This document shows, one piece after another, positions 53,616-60,877 of a stretch of 64,000 nucleotides of DNA. Source of the stretch: CAWCJL01 sp963795775. Its GTDB lineage: Bacteria > Acidobacteriota > Terriglobia > Terriglobales > Acidobacteriaceae. The notes under the pieces were generated by a model. The model was not told the origin of the DNA. It searched no databases and worked only from the letters and a program-made list of their open reading frames with translations. Each line of letters opens with the position of its first letter. The stretch's first letter is position 1. The translations under genes were made by a program, and so were the position numbers. The DNA is taken from positions 310,001 to 374,000 of the forward strand of contig CAWCJL010000002.1 in the NCBI GenBank assembly GCA_963795775.1, read 5' to 3'.

Positions 53616-53691
53616 CTGGCTCCTCACCTCACTGTCCAGGGCGCCGGCACGGCTGCCGGAGCAGGAGGTTGCGTCATACTAGCAACGGCTT

Positions 53692-53705
53692 CCCTCGGGA
53701 TGACA
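53692..53705. repeat. partial GTCATCCCGAG repeat (inverted)
   Basis: CCCTCGGGATGACA, the inverted core of the repeats at 47647-47712 and 49461-49700, between the Ig-protein start and the trmFO stop. Confidence 0.6.
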
Positions 53706-53726
53706 TTGCTCTATCGGTAATCCTCA

Positions 53727-55082
53727 TTACACTTTCTGGTGAGTGACAGCGGCTGCGTTCTGCCCCTTCTCAGCCTGCCAGGTGTCGAAAGCAGCCAGAG
53801 CCCGCTCACATTGCAAACGGTGGCGCTCGCGCTTGTCCCGCACCCGGCGGCGCGTCTCTTCCTCCAACGGCTCCAGCAGGTCGAAGGTAATGTTTGCCGG
53901 CTGGAAGTGCTTGCTTTCTGCCCCGGTGATGTAATTCACCAGCGATCCGAGTGCGGTGATGCGTGGCACGGGTGCGATCGCCTCGCCCTGGGCTCTGGCT
54001 GCGGCATAAACACCCGCCAGCAGTCCCGTCGCGATCGATTCCGTGTAGCCTTCCACGCCAGAAATCTGCCCCGCGAAAAAGATTTCCGGATGCGCCCGCA
54101 TGGAGAGCGTCCGGCTCAGCACACGAGGCGCGTCGATGTAGGTGTTGCGGTGGATCTGTCCGTAGCGCAGAAACTTTGCCTGCTCCAAGCCGGGGATCAG
54201 CCGCAGCACGCGCGCCTGCTCGCTGTACTTCAGGTGGTTCTGAAAACCGACCAGATTGTAACTATCGGCGCGCAGATTCTCACAGCGAAGCTGCACCACC
54301 GCCCACGGCGTCTTGCCCGTCCGCGGATCGCGCAGGCCTACCGGCTTCATGGGTCCGAAGCGCAGCGTGTCACGTCCGCGGCGGGCCAGCTCTTCAATCG
54401 GCAGGCAGCTCTCGAAGTATTTGAGCTGTTCCCACTCCTTGCTCTCCACCCCTTCGGCGGAAACCAGCGCGTCGTAGAAGCGGTCGTACTCCGTCTTGTC
54501 CATCGGGCAGTTGATATAGTCGGCCGTGCCCTTGTCCCAGCGAGCGGCAAAGTAGACGCGGTTCATGTCGATGGTCTCCGCATCCACGATGGGACTGATC
54601 GAGTCGTAGAAAGCCAGGTGCTCCGCCCCGGTCAGCCGGGCGATTTCCGCCGACAGTGCGTCCGAGGTCAGCGGACCACTGGCGATAATCGTCAGCCCGT
54701 CGTAGCCTTCCAGGCGCGTCACCTCTTCGCGATGCACCGTAATGCGCGGCTCGGCTTCGATCGCCGCAGCTATACGCCGAGAGAACTCCACGCGATCTAC
54801 CGCCAGCGCATGCCCGGCCGGGACCGCCGTCTCATCTGCCAGCCGCAGCAGCACCGAGCCGGCGCGCCGCATCTCCTGCTTCAGCAGCCACGGCGCGGTC
54901 CACTCGCTTTCCGACTTCAGCGAGTTCGAACACACCAGCTCGCCGAAGTCTGCGGTCTGGTGCGCGGGCGTCTTCCGCGCCGGCCGCATCTCGTACAAGT
55001 CCACGGCACAGCCGCGTGCGGCCGCCGTCAATGCGGCCTCCGGTCCGGCGAGACCGCCACCTATTACTCGTATCCGGGTCAT
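53727..55082 (-). CDS. trmFO: methylenetetrahydrofolate-tRNA-(uracil54-C5)-methyltransferase
   Basis: 451 residues. FAD-binding GGGLAGPEAALTAA (~8-21), the CSNSLKSE motif whose Cys is catalytic, FYDSISPIVDAETIDM and the C-terminal PANITFDLLEPL match TrmFO. It makes ribothymidine at position 54 of tRNAs using methylene-THF and FADH2, in place of TrmA. The gene is divergent from queC, another tRNA-modification gene, across 68 nt. Confidence 0.95.
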   Translation of the reverse strand: MTRIRVIGGGLAGPEAALTAAARGCAVDLYEMRPARKTPAHQTADFGELVCSNSLKSESEWTAPWLLKQEMRRAGSVLLRLADETAVPAGHALAVDRVEFSRRIAAAIEAEPRITVHREEVTRLEGYDGLTIIASGPLTSDALSAEIARLTGAEHLAFYDSISPIVDAETIDMNRVYFAARWDKGTADYINCPMDKTEYDRFYDALVSAEGVESKEWEQLKYFESCLPIEELARRGRDTLRFGPMKPVGLRDPRTGKTPWAVVQLRCENLRADSYNLVGFQNHLKYSEQARVLRLIPGLEQAKFLRYGQIHRNTYIDAPRVLSRTLSMRAHPEIFFAGQISGVEGYTESIATGLLAGVYAAARAQGEAIAPVPRITALGSLVNYITGAESKHFQPANITFDLLEPLEEETRRRVRDKRERHRLQCERALAAFDTWQAEKGQNAAAVTHQKV

Positions 55083-55150
55083 TACCTTCGATTATAGGGA
55101 GCGGAGTCAGGCGACTCCCGCCGCGCTGTGCGCATCAGAAGAGTTGCACA

Positions 55151-56006
55151 ATGAATCCAGACACCACCGCCGCAGGTCTCTCGTCCGCCGCTTCACCGCA
55201 CCCCCGTCCGCCGCGCGCCGTGGTCTGCCTTTCCGGAGGCATGGATTCCGCCGTCTGCGCCGCACTGGCAGCCCGCGAGTACGACAGCTATGCGCTCCAT
55301 TTCAGCTATGGGCAGCGGACCGAAGCCCGTGAGCGCGAAAGCGCGCAGGCGGTAGCGGAGGCGCTCGGCTTCAAGCAGTTCCTGCCGCTCACAGGTAGAT
55401 ATCTTCCGCATTATCGGCGGCTCCGCCCTCACAGATCATTCGATCGCCGTGCCCGACGCCCCGGCGGACGACAGCAGCATCGGCGCCGCCATCCCTGTGA
55501 CCTATGTGCCTTTTCGCAACGCTCACTTTCTTTCGGCTGCCGTGAGCTGGGCCGAGGTGCTGGAGGCGAAAGCGGTCTTCATCGGCGCGGTGGAGCAGGA
55601 CAGTTCCGGCTATCCCGACTGCCGGCCCGCCTACTACGAAGCCTTTCAGCAGGTGATCAATACCGGTACGCGCCACGGGAACGCAGCCACGCGGGCCGTG
55701 ATCGCAGCGCCCGATGTTTCTGCCTCCCCCGTCGCCGAAGACAGCAGCGCCGCGGGTGCTATCGCCATTCACACTCCACTCATCCAACTGCGCAAGAGCG
55801 ACATCGTCCGGCTCGGCCTTGAACTGCGCGCACCCTTCCATGTAACGTGGTCATGCTATTCGGGCGAGACCACCGCCTGCGGCACCTGCGAAAGTTGCAT
55901 CCTGCGGCTGCGCGCCTTTGCAGAAGCCGGGCAGGACGACCCGATTCGGTATGCCACAGACTGGAAGCGAACCCCAAACGCCCAACGAGGAGAACCCCAT
56001 GTATAA
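55151..56006 (+). pseudogene. queC: 7-cyano-7-deazaguanine synthase QueC, split by a one-base frameshift
   Basis: Two frames make one QueC. Frame 1 (from ATG 55151) codes the PP-loop LSGGMDSAVCAAL and LHFSYGQRTEARERE, up to FKQFLPLT. Frame 2 picks up with VDIFRIIGGSALTDHS, then AIPVTYVPFRNAHFLSAA, GAVEQDSSGYPDCRP and the zinc cysteines of CYSGETTACGTCESC. The change happens at ACAGGTAGAT (55391-55400), where one extra G shifts the frame; removing it gives a continuous ~284-residue protein. QueC makes preQ0 from CDG for queuosine. Its end overlaps the TPR gene by 8 nt. Confidence 0.88.
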
Positions 56007-57096
56007 GACCAAACTCTGGCTCGCCGCGGTTTTCATGGCGCTCGTGGCCGTACTGGCCCAGGCCCAGCAGCAAACCGGATCCATTCACGGCCACAACCAG
56101 GACCCTGCCGGCACGCCGCTCGGCGGGTCCAGGGTGGAGCTGAGCACGGACGGCAAGACCGCGAAATACACCTTTACCGCTGACCAGAATGGTGACTATA
56201 AAGGCGACAACATCGCCCCCGGCACCTACTACGTCACTCTCTTCCAGGTTCCGCGGGAGGGCGGCGAAGCCAAGCCGGTAGACCGCTTCGAGAACGTGAA
56301 GATCACCGCCGGCCAGGACACCACCCAGGACTTCGATCTGAGCCGCCCCGATTACATCAAGAAGCTCCCCCCGGAAGTGCAGAAGCAGATCCAGGAAGCC
56401 AAGGGCAAGAACGCCGAGATCAACAAGGAAAACCAGAACGTCAAGCAGTTGAACGGCATGCTGCAGCAGGCGCGCGCCAACATCCAGCAGAAGCAGTATG
56501 ACCAGGCTGCCACCACCATGCAGCAGGCCACACAGATCAAGCCGGACTCGGCCGTGCTCTGGCTGGAACTCGGCATCGCACAAAACGGCCAGAAGAAGTA
56601 CGACGATGCCATCACTTCGCTCAAGAAGGCTCTCGACCTCGACGCGGCCTCCAAGAAGCCCGTACCCGAGATCGAAGGCGCGGCCAACAACGCGCTGGGC
56701 GAAGCCTATGCCTCCAGCAACAAAGTCTCTGACGCAACCGCAGCCTACGATGCCGCGGCCAAGGTGGAGCCTGCCAATGCCGGCATGTTCTACTCCAACG
56801 AAGCGATCGTGCTGAGCAAGACGGGCAACTCCGACGCAACAGTCGCTGCTGCCGACAAGGCCATCGCTGCCGACCCCAAGAAACCGGTTCCCTACTACCT
56901 CAAGGGGCAGGCGCTCATCGGGAAGGCGACTGTCGATCCGAAGACGCAGAAGATCGTCGCCCCTCCGGGAACGGCCGAGGCGTATGAGAAATATCTCGAG
57001 CTCGACCCTAACGGTCCCATGGCGAATGACGCCAAGGGTATCCTGCAGCAGATCGGCGCCAAGCAGCAGACCAAGTTCTCCGCCGGCCACAAGTAA
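55999..57096 (+). CDS. carboxypeptidase-regulatory-like and TPR domain protein
   Basis: 365 residues from ATG 55999, with GAGGAG six nt upstream, overlapping the queC end by 8 nt. A signal peptide (LAAVFMALVAVLAQA) is followed by a beta-sandwich domain (~25-115: GTPLGGSRVELSTDGKT and GDYKGDNIAPGTYYVTL), an Asn/Gln-rich helix, then three or so TPR units (AATTMQQATQIKPDSAVLW, YDDAITSLKKALDLDAAS, VAAADKAIAADPKKPVPYY). Such architectures are common in exported Acidobacterial proteins that assemble complexes. The partner is unknown. Confidence 0.8.
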   Translation: MYKTKLWLAAVFMALVAVLAQAQQQTGSIHGHNQDPAGTPLGGSRVELSTDGKTAKYTFTADQNGDYKGDNIAPGTYYVTLFQVPREGGEAKPVDRFENVKITAGQDTTQDFDLSRPDYIKKLPPEVQKQIQEAKGKNAEINKENQNVKQLNGMLQQARANIQQKQYDQAATTMQQATQIKPDSAVLWLELGIAQNGQKKYDDAITSLKKALDLDAASKKPVPEIEGAANNALGEAYASSNKVSDATAAYDAAAKVEPANAGMFYSNEAIVLSKTGNSDATVAAADKAIAADPKKPVPYYLKGQALIGKATVDPKTQKIVAPPGTAEAYEKYLELDPNGPMANDAKGILQQIGAKQQTKFSAGHK

Positions 57097-57182
57097 ACCC
57101 ACTGCCCGTCTCACGCGTCTGCATCCGGGTTATTTCTCCCTGATGCAGGCGCAACTGTTTGTGCCTCCTCCGACGATAGGAG

Positions 57183-57503
57183 ATGACTCCCACCGCGCCC
57201 CAGGCAGAAGTGGGCAACCGGAGTATAGTGGGTGTGCTTCGCGCGCCCGGCCTCCCCGGCATGTCTCTGTGTGCTGCTTGCCACTGCTATGGGCGCATCG
57301 AATGCTTCCATGGCCTGGGCGGCGGGGCCTTTGCTCCGGGGCAGGAATATGTCACCTTCGAGAACTCCAGTCAGACCGCCTCAACACGCGATAGATACGG
57401 CATCCTGGACCTGAACGGGGACCGCTTCCCCGACCTTGTCGTGACAGATATGCTGTACGGCGTTATCCGTGTGCTGAACACGGGCATTCCTACCGGTAAG
57501 TAG
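57183..57503 (+). pseudogene. remnant of an FG-GAP/VCBS repeat protein
   Basis: The in-frame segment GGGAFAPGQEY, then YGILDLNGDRFPDLVVTD and GVIRVLNTG, has the DxNGDxxPDLVV calcium-loop pattern of FG-GAP repeats, but only about one repeat remains. Upstream, frame +1 (57232-57320) encodes a signal-peptide-like CVLLATAMGASNASMAWA, so a frameshift probably separates the export signal and the repeat. No good ribosome site exists. It could instead be a short functional ORF, but decay seems likelier. The rest of 57097-57663 has no other gene that I can support. Confidence 0.35.
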
Positions 57504-57663
57504 TTTTCTGCACGCGGGGAGCGCAGTTACACCATCGTTCCCGGCGTGCGCGTGACCGCAGTTACCAACGCCCTTTTCTGCGCTCTTGACTCCTGTGCGC
57601 AAGGCTTCTACATTGAATCCACTCCCTGGTGCGTCGCGACTCAGTAGCTCAGAGGCGGCAAAC

Positions 57664-57855
57664 ATGACGAACTGGCTCATCATTGCGTTCTTCGGTGTGG
57701 CCCTGGTGATCGGCATCTATTTCACCTGGATCCTTCTCCGAACAGAGATGAACGGGACGCCCCGGCGACCTCCCACCGACGACGATTTCGGCTTTGGGCC
57801 AGAAAGCACGCCCACGCCGAACAGCCACATCCATCTGTCCCATCCCCGCCACTGA
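57664..57855 (+). CDS. small single-TM membrane protein
   Basis: 63 residues from ATG 57664, with GAGGCGG upstream; the ORF opens earlier without support. One TM helix (WLIIAFFGVALVIGIYFTWILL) precedes an Arg/Pro turn, a Asp-rich stretch (PTDDDFGFG) and a His-containing tail. Typical of short membrane-anchored hypothetical proteins. No family recognised. Confidence 0.55.
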   Translation: MTNWLIIAFFGVALVIGIYFTWILLRTEMNGTPRRPPTDDDFGFGPESTPTPNSHIHLSHPRH

Positions 57856-57930
57856 CTGCGCTCGGTTGGGGATGAGTAGCACTCCCGTGGCATGGTCTTC
57901 GCGCGAGACGGGCGCTAGTCTCGGCTCAGG

Positions 57931-58629
57931 ATGCGCGTCCCGTTCCTCGTCGTGATTGCATGTGCCGGCCTGCTTCCACTCGCCGCCTTCGGCGGCGGTC
58001 GTGCCAAACCTCACACAGTCGGTCTCGGAGGGAGCAAGCACGTCCCCTACTCGATCAAGACAGATCCCGCCGGCGCCACGCCTGAAGAGAAGGAACTCCG
58101 GGTGCGTCCCCTGGTGGTGGACGATAAGGTCAAGGAGTGGACCACCGGCGAACCGCATGACATTACCGACCGCAGCTTTGTCGTCCGCCGTGCATTGCGA
58201 CTGAACGACGCGCTGCCTGGTGACCGCGCCGAGCACTGGATTTGGCAGCGCGGCCCCTGGATCATGATCGACCGCGCCAACGGCCACGTGCTCGCGCTCA
58301 AACTGCCGGACTACGATCCCGCCGTTTCGAACGTCGTCTGGTTCCGGGATTATGCGGCCTACTGCGGCCTGAACAGCGGGGGGAAGCAACTGTACGCCGT
58401 CGTCGCGCAGGTGGCGGCGCGCAAACCCGTCCTCTCCAAGAAGATTGCACCCTGGACCCCCGGCGCGAGCACCACCCCTGCCTGTATGCCCGCCACCTGG
58501 CAACGCGACCCGCTCCGCGTCACCTTCCAGCAAACCGGCGCCACCCCCGCCAGCTACGATCTCGTCGGCCTTTCGGCGGTTCTGGTCGAAGACGGTGACG
58601 CGGACGAGAGCGCGGGCGCAAGCCAATAA
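57931..58629 (+). CDS. secreted hypothetical protein
   Basis: 232 residues. The signal peptide (FLVVIACAGLLPLAAFGGG) is followed by a soluble domain with ELRVRPLVVDDKVKEW, an HDITDRSFVVRRALRLND segment and WQRGPWIMIDRANGHVLALKLPD, where beta strands alternate with turns. Two cysteines near the middle (AYCGL and PACMP) may pair. No enzyme motif is apparent. It has a plain context between two small genes, and no repeat or operon partner. Probably lineage-specific; the 292-nt gap after it holds only a short AGCGGTGACCGCT palindrome (58749-58761). Confidence 0.6.
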   Translation: MRVPFLVVIACAGLLPLAAFGGGRAKPHTVGLGGSKHVPYSIKTDPAGATPEEKELRVRPLVVDDKVKEWTTGEPHDITDRSFVVRRALRLNDALPGDRAEHWIWQRGPWIMIDRANGHVLALKLPDYDPAVSNVVWFRDYAAYCGLNSGGKQLYAVVAQVAARKPVLSKKIAPWTPGASTTPACMPATWQRDPLRVTFQQTGATPASYDLVGLSAVLVEDGDADESAGASQ

Positions 58630-58921
58630 ACCGGCTCTGCGATCAGTTGCTCGAAGTTCGCTGTTCCCTTCGGCGGAACGAACGCTCCTCACTGCCTACC
58701 TTCAGAAGCTCCTCTGCTTGCCGTCGGGCGATTACTTCCGAACCGCTGAGCGGTGACCGCTAGCTACGTAAGCGCGTTGCAGCGCCCGTCGCACTCTGCC
58801 TTCCACGGTATGGACTGCATTGATCGCCTGGGAAACTCGGTGCGCGATCTAACATTGTTGTCAGACGCAAAGGGATAAGAAATTGCACGGGCAGCAATAG
58901 TGCAAAACCATCCGGAGATGT

Positions 58922-59356
58922 ATGAGATTCATCAGCATTACGCGCTTGAAAATCCGTTCCATTCGCTTCCTTCCATTCTTCGCAATGCATACGTTCCGCT
59001 CTCTGCGTCAGGTCAAAACTGCGTCGGGATTCCAAGGTGGCGGTCTGCTGGCTGATCGAAGCTGGACATTCTGGACCATGACCGCGTGGGACAGCCAGGA
59101 GAGCATGCGCCACTATATGACGTCGGGTGCTCACAAGGCGGTCATGCCCCGGCTTTTGGACTGGTGCGATGAGGCATCCGTGGTTCACTGGATTGAGACA
59201 GAAGACGTTTTGCCCTCCTGGGCAGAAGCGGATCGACGCATGCGCGCGAGTGGACGTGCGTCGAAGGTGCGCAACCCCAGCCCCCAACACGCGACCCTCA
59301 CGTATCGCGCGCCACGTGTCAGCGCGGGCGGATCGATCCGTCCGGTCCGCAGATAG
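58922..59356 (+). CDS. monooxygenase-like dimeric alpha-beta-barrel protein (DUF3291/ABM type)
   Basis: 144 residues. The middle region matches small ferredoxin-like alpha-beta domains: MHTFRSLRQVKTASGFQGG, then RSWTFWTMTAWDSQESMRHYM and SGAHKAVMPRLLDWC, in the beta-alpha-beta order seen in antibiotic-biosynthesis monooxygenase-like and spheroidene-type proteins. The WTFWTMTAW strand and the H-Y helix are characteristic. The last ~40 residues are disordered. No signal peptide. The ATG follows GGAG closely. Function is unknown; the family assignment is by fold pattern. Confidence 0.6.
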   Translation: MRFISITRLKIRSIRFLPFFAMHTFRSLRQVKTASGFQGGGLLADRSWTFWTMTAWDSQESMRHYMTSGAHKAVMPRLLDWCDEASVVHWIETEDVLPSWAEADRRMRASGRASKVRNPSPQHATLTYRAPRVSAGGSIRPVRR

Positions 59357-59436
59357 GCAGGTTCCTGCAATGATGGAGTGGCACATCACATCTTCCTGAA
59401 GTAGTCGCTATTAGATCAAAGCCCAGGGAGGCGAAC

Positions 59437-59889
59437 ATGTATCACGCCATCGTCAAGCGAATCGCGAAGAAGAACTTCGAACGGGTGAACCAGAGAGACT
59501 TTACTTCTCTGCTCAAGGATTGCGTTCCCAATGTCTACCACCGGTTCGGAGGGAACCACGCCCTGAGCGGCGAGCGTCACGATCGCGAAGCCTTCGGTCG
59601 CTGGCTTGGTCGTTTGGAACGCCTCGGACCGGACATGAAGCTCACGGTGCGCGACGTCTGGGTGAAAGGCCTGCCGAACGACACCACCATCATCGTTCGC
59701 TGGACAAATACCGATCTGCTGCCCGACGGGTCGCGCTATGAAAACCATGGCGTTCACGTCGTGAAGATGCGCTGGGGCAAGATTGTGGAGATCGACGCCA
59801 ACGAGGATTCACAGGCGGTCGCGGAAGCCTTGAAAATGCGTGCTTCGTACGGAATTGAGGAAGCTTCGGCCCCGCCGATTGTCAGCTAG
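59437..59889 (+). CDS. SnoaL-like / NTF2-fold protein
   Basis: 150 residues with GGAGG five nt before the ATG. The first helix (YHAIVKRIAKKNFERVNQRDF), the following DCVPNVYHRFGGNHALSGE loop and the strands MKLTVRDVWVKG, TTIIVRWTNTDLLPDG, and YENHGVHVVKMRWGKIVEI give the NTF2-like cone of SnoaL proteins. Members are polyketide cyclases, isomerases or unassigned stress proteins. No signal peptide. It is separated from its upstream neighbour by 80 nt and stands alone. Confidence 0.8.
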   Translation: MYHAIVKRIAKKNFERVNQRDFTSLLKDCVPNVYHRFGGNHALSGERHDREAFGRWLGRLERLGPDMKLTVRDVWVKGLPNDTTIIVRWTNTDLLPDGSRYENHGVHVVKMRWGKIVEIDANEDSQAVAEALKMRASYGIEEASAPPIVS

Positions 59890-59958
59890 GTGCATCTCGC
59901 AGAGTAAACGTTAGTAGCCCAGTTGGGTCAACAACGCTAAGCCGATCCAGCGGAAATG

Positions 59959-60012
59959 TTCCGATCCGACCCGCCGCGTCCGCAGCAACGTTGTCTCTGC
60001 GACATGCCGCTA
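59959..60012. repeat. degenerate repeat, copy 1, left of the DHFR-family gene
   Basis: Shares CCGATCCGACC, an aligned CGCAG-AA spacer, TCTCTGCGA and ATG-C-CTA with copy 2 at 60724-60772, in the same orientation. Confidence 0.5.
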
Positions 60013-60076
60013 ACCGCTCTCAAACTGCCGTCGTCATGTGTCACGTGAGTGTCTCCTAGACCTCGACCGCGCTAGG

Positions 60077-60105
60077 TTGCTGGTCTACCGCGCCGGCCGT
60101 ATTCT
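60077..60105 (+). promoter_or_regulatory. sigma-70-type promoter of the DHFR-family gene
   Basis: TTGCTG (60077-60082), 17 nt, TATTCT (60100-60105). The ATG at 60112 is only 6 nt beyond and has no Shine-Dalgarno, so the mRNA is probably leaderless. Confidence 0.5.
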
Positions 60106-60111
60106 TGCGTA

Positions 60112-60660
60112 ATGCGACCTCTTCGGTATTCCACCAATGTCACTTTGGACGGGTGCTGCGATCATCGTGCAATCATCCCGGACGAAGACTTACATCGTCA
60201 CGCGGCGGAAAACCTCGACGAGGCCGATGCTCTCCTCTTTGGCCGGGTGACTTACGAAATGATGGAGACAGCGTGGCGGCCGCCGGCGCGGACGGGAGCG
60301 AGGCCTGATTGGATGGAACCCTTCGCCCGGACGATTGACCGGGCAAAGAAGTACGTCGTGTCGAGCACCCTGGATCAGGTCGATTGGAACGCGGAGCTCC
60401 TGCGCGGGGATCTAGGGAACGCCGTTCAGCAGCTCAAGCGAGAGTCGGGTAAGGGACTGCTCGTGGGAGGCTTGAAGCTCCCGCTGGCGTTGGCTGAGCT
60501 GGGATTGATCGATGAGTACGAGTTCGTGGTGCAGCCCAGGCTAGCGGGCCACGGGCCGAGGTTGTTCGCGGGGCTATCGAAGTATGTGGACCTAAGGCTC
60601 GTGAGTCGGCTGGAGTTCGGCTCGGGGGCGGTGGCGATGCGCTATGAGCCGAGAAGATAG
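60112..60660 (+). CDS. dihydrofolate-reductase-family protein (RibD C-terminal domain)
   Basis: 182 residues of the PF01872 type: YSTNVTLDGCCDH near the N-terminus, DALLFGRVTYEMMETAW (~38-54), KKYVVSSTLDQVDW, the glycine loop GLLVGGLKLPLALAELGLIDE and VVQPRLAGHGPRLFAG. These stand-alone RibD-C proteins reduce unknown substrates with NAD(P)H; true DHFR or riboflavin roles are not implied. Flanked by two copies of a degenerate repeat (59959-60012 and 60724-60772) and preceded by a good promoter. Confidence 0.88.
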   Translation: MRPLRYSTNVTLDGCCDHRAIIPDEDLHRHAAENLDEADALLFGRVTYEMMETAWRPPARTGARPDWMEPFARTIDRAKKYVVSSTLDQVDWNAELLRGDLGNAVQQLKRESGKGLLVGGLKLPLALAELGLIDEYEFVVQPRLAGHGPRLFAGLSKYVDLRLVSRLEFGSGAVAMRYEPRR

Positions 60661-60723
60661 CCATTGGGCTTGTTAATCCGAGTCGGCCGCATCATGGAGC
60701 AACTCGGGCAGAGCCGTGGAAGA

Positions 60724-60772
60724 ATCCGATCCGACCAGTGGCACGCGCAGTAATCTCTGCGATATGTCACTA
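60724..60772. repeat. degenerate repeat, copy 2, right of the DHFR-family gene
   Basis: ATCCGATCCGACC, then CGCAGTAATCTCTGCGATATGTCACTA; aligns over ~50 nt with copy 1 at 59959-60012. The element contains CGCAGTAATCTCTGCG, an imperfect inverted repeat. Confidence 0.5.
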
Positions 60773-60877
60773 GGTGGTTCCTGATAGCAGCGGCGAGAGC
60801 AACTGATATGTTTTCTCTGCGCTCGCGTGAGTCTAGGGCTGCGGTCATGCGCAAGCGAACGAAGTAGACCGTTTCTA

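Noticed and set aside
53739..55097. 452-aa ORF opposite trmFO
   Set aside because: Shadow of a conserved gene; Arg/His/Gln-rich and without domain.
55083..55150. preQ1-type riboswitch before queC
   Set aside because: Only a short GAGTC/GACTC hairpin is visible; no preQ1 aptamer pattern could be traced.
55780..57114. 444-aa ORF opposite queC and the TPR gene
   Set aside because: Low-complexity Leu/Gly/Val sequence antisense to a supported gene with a good ribosome site.
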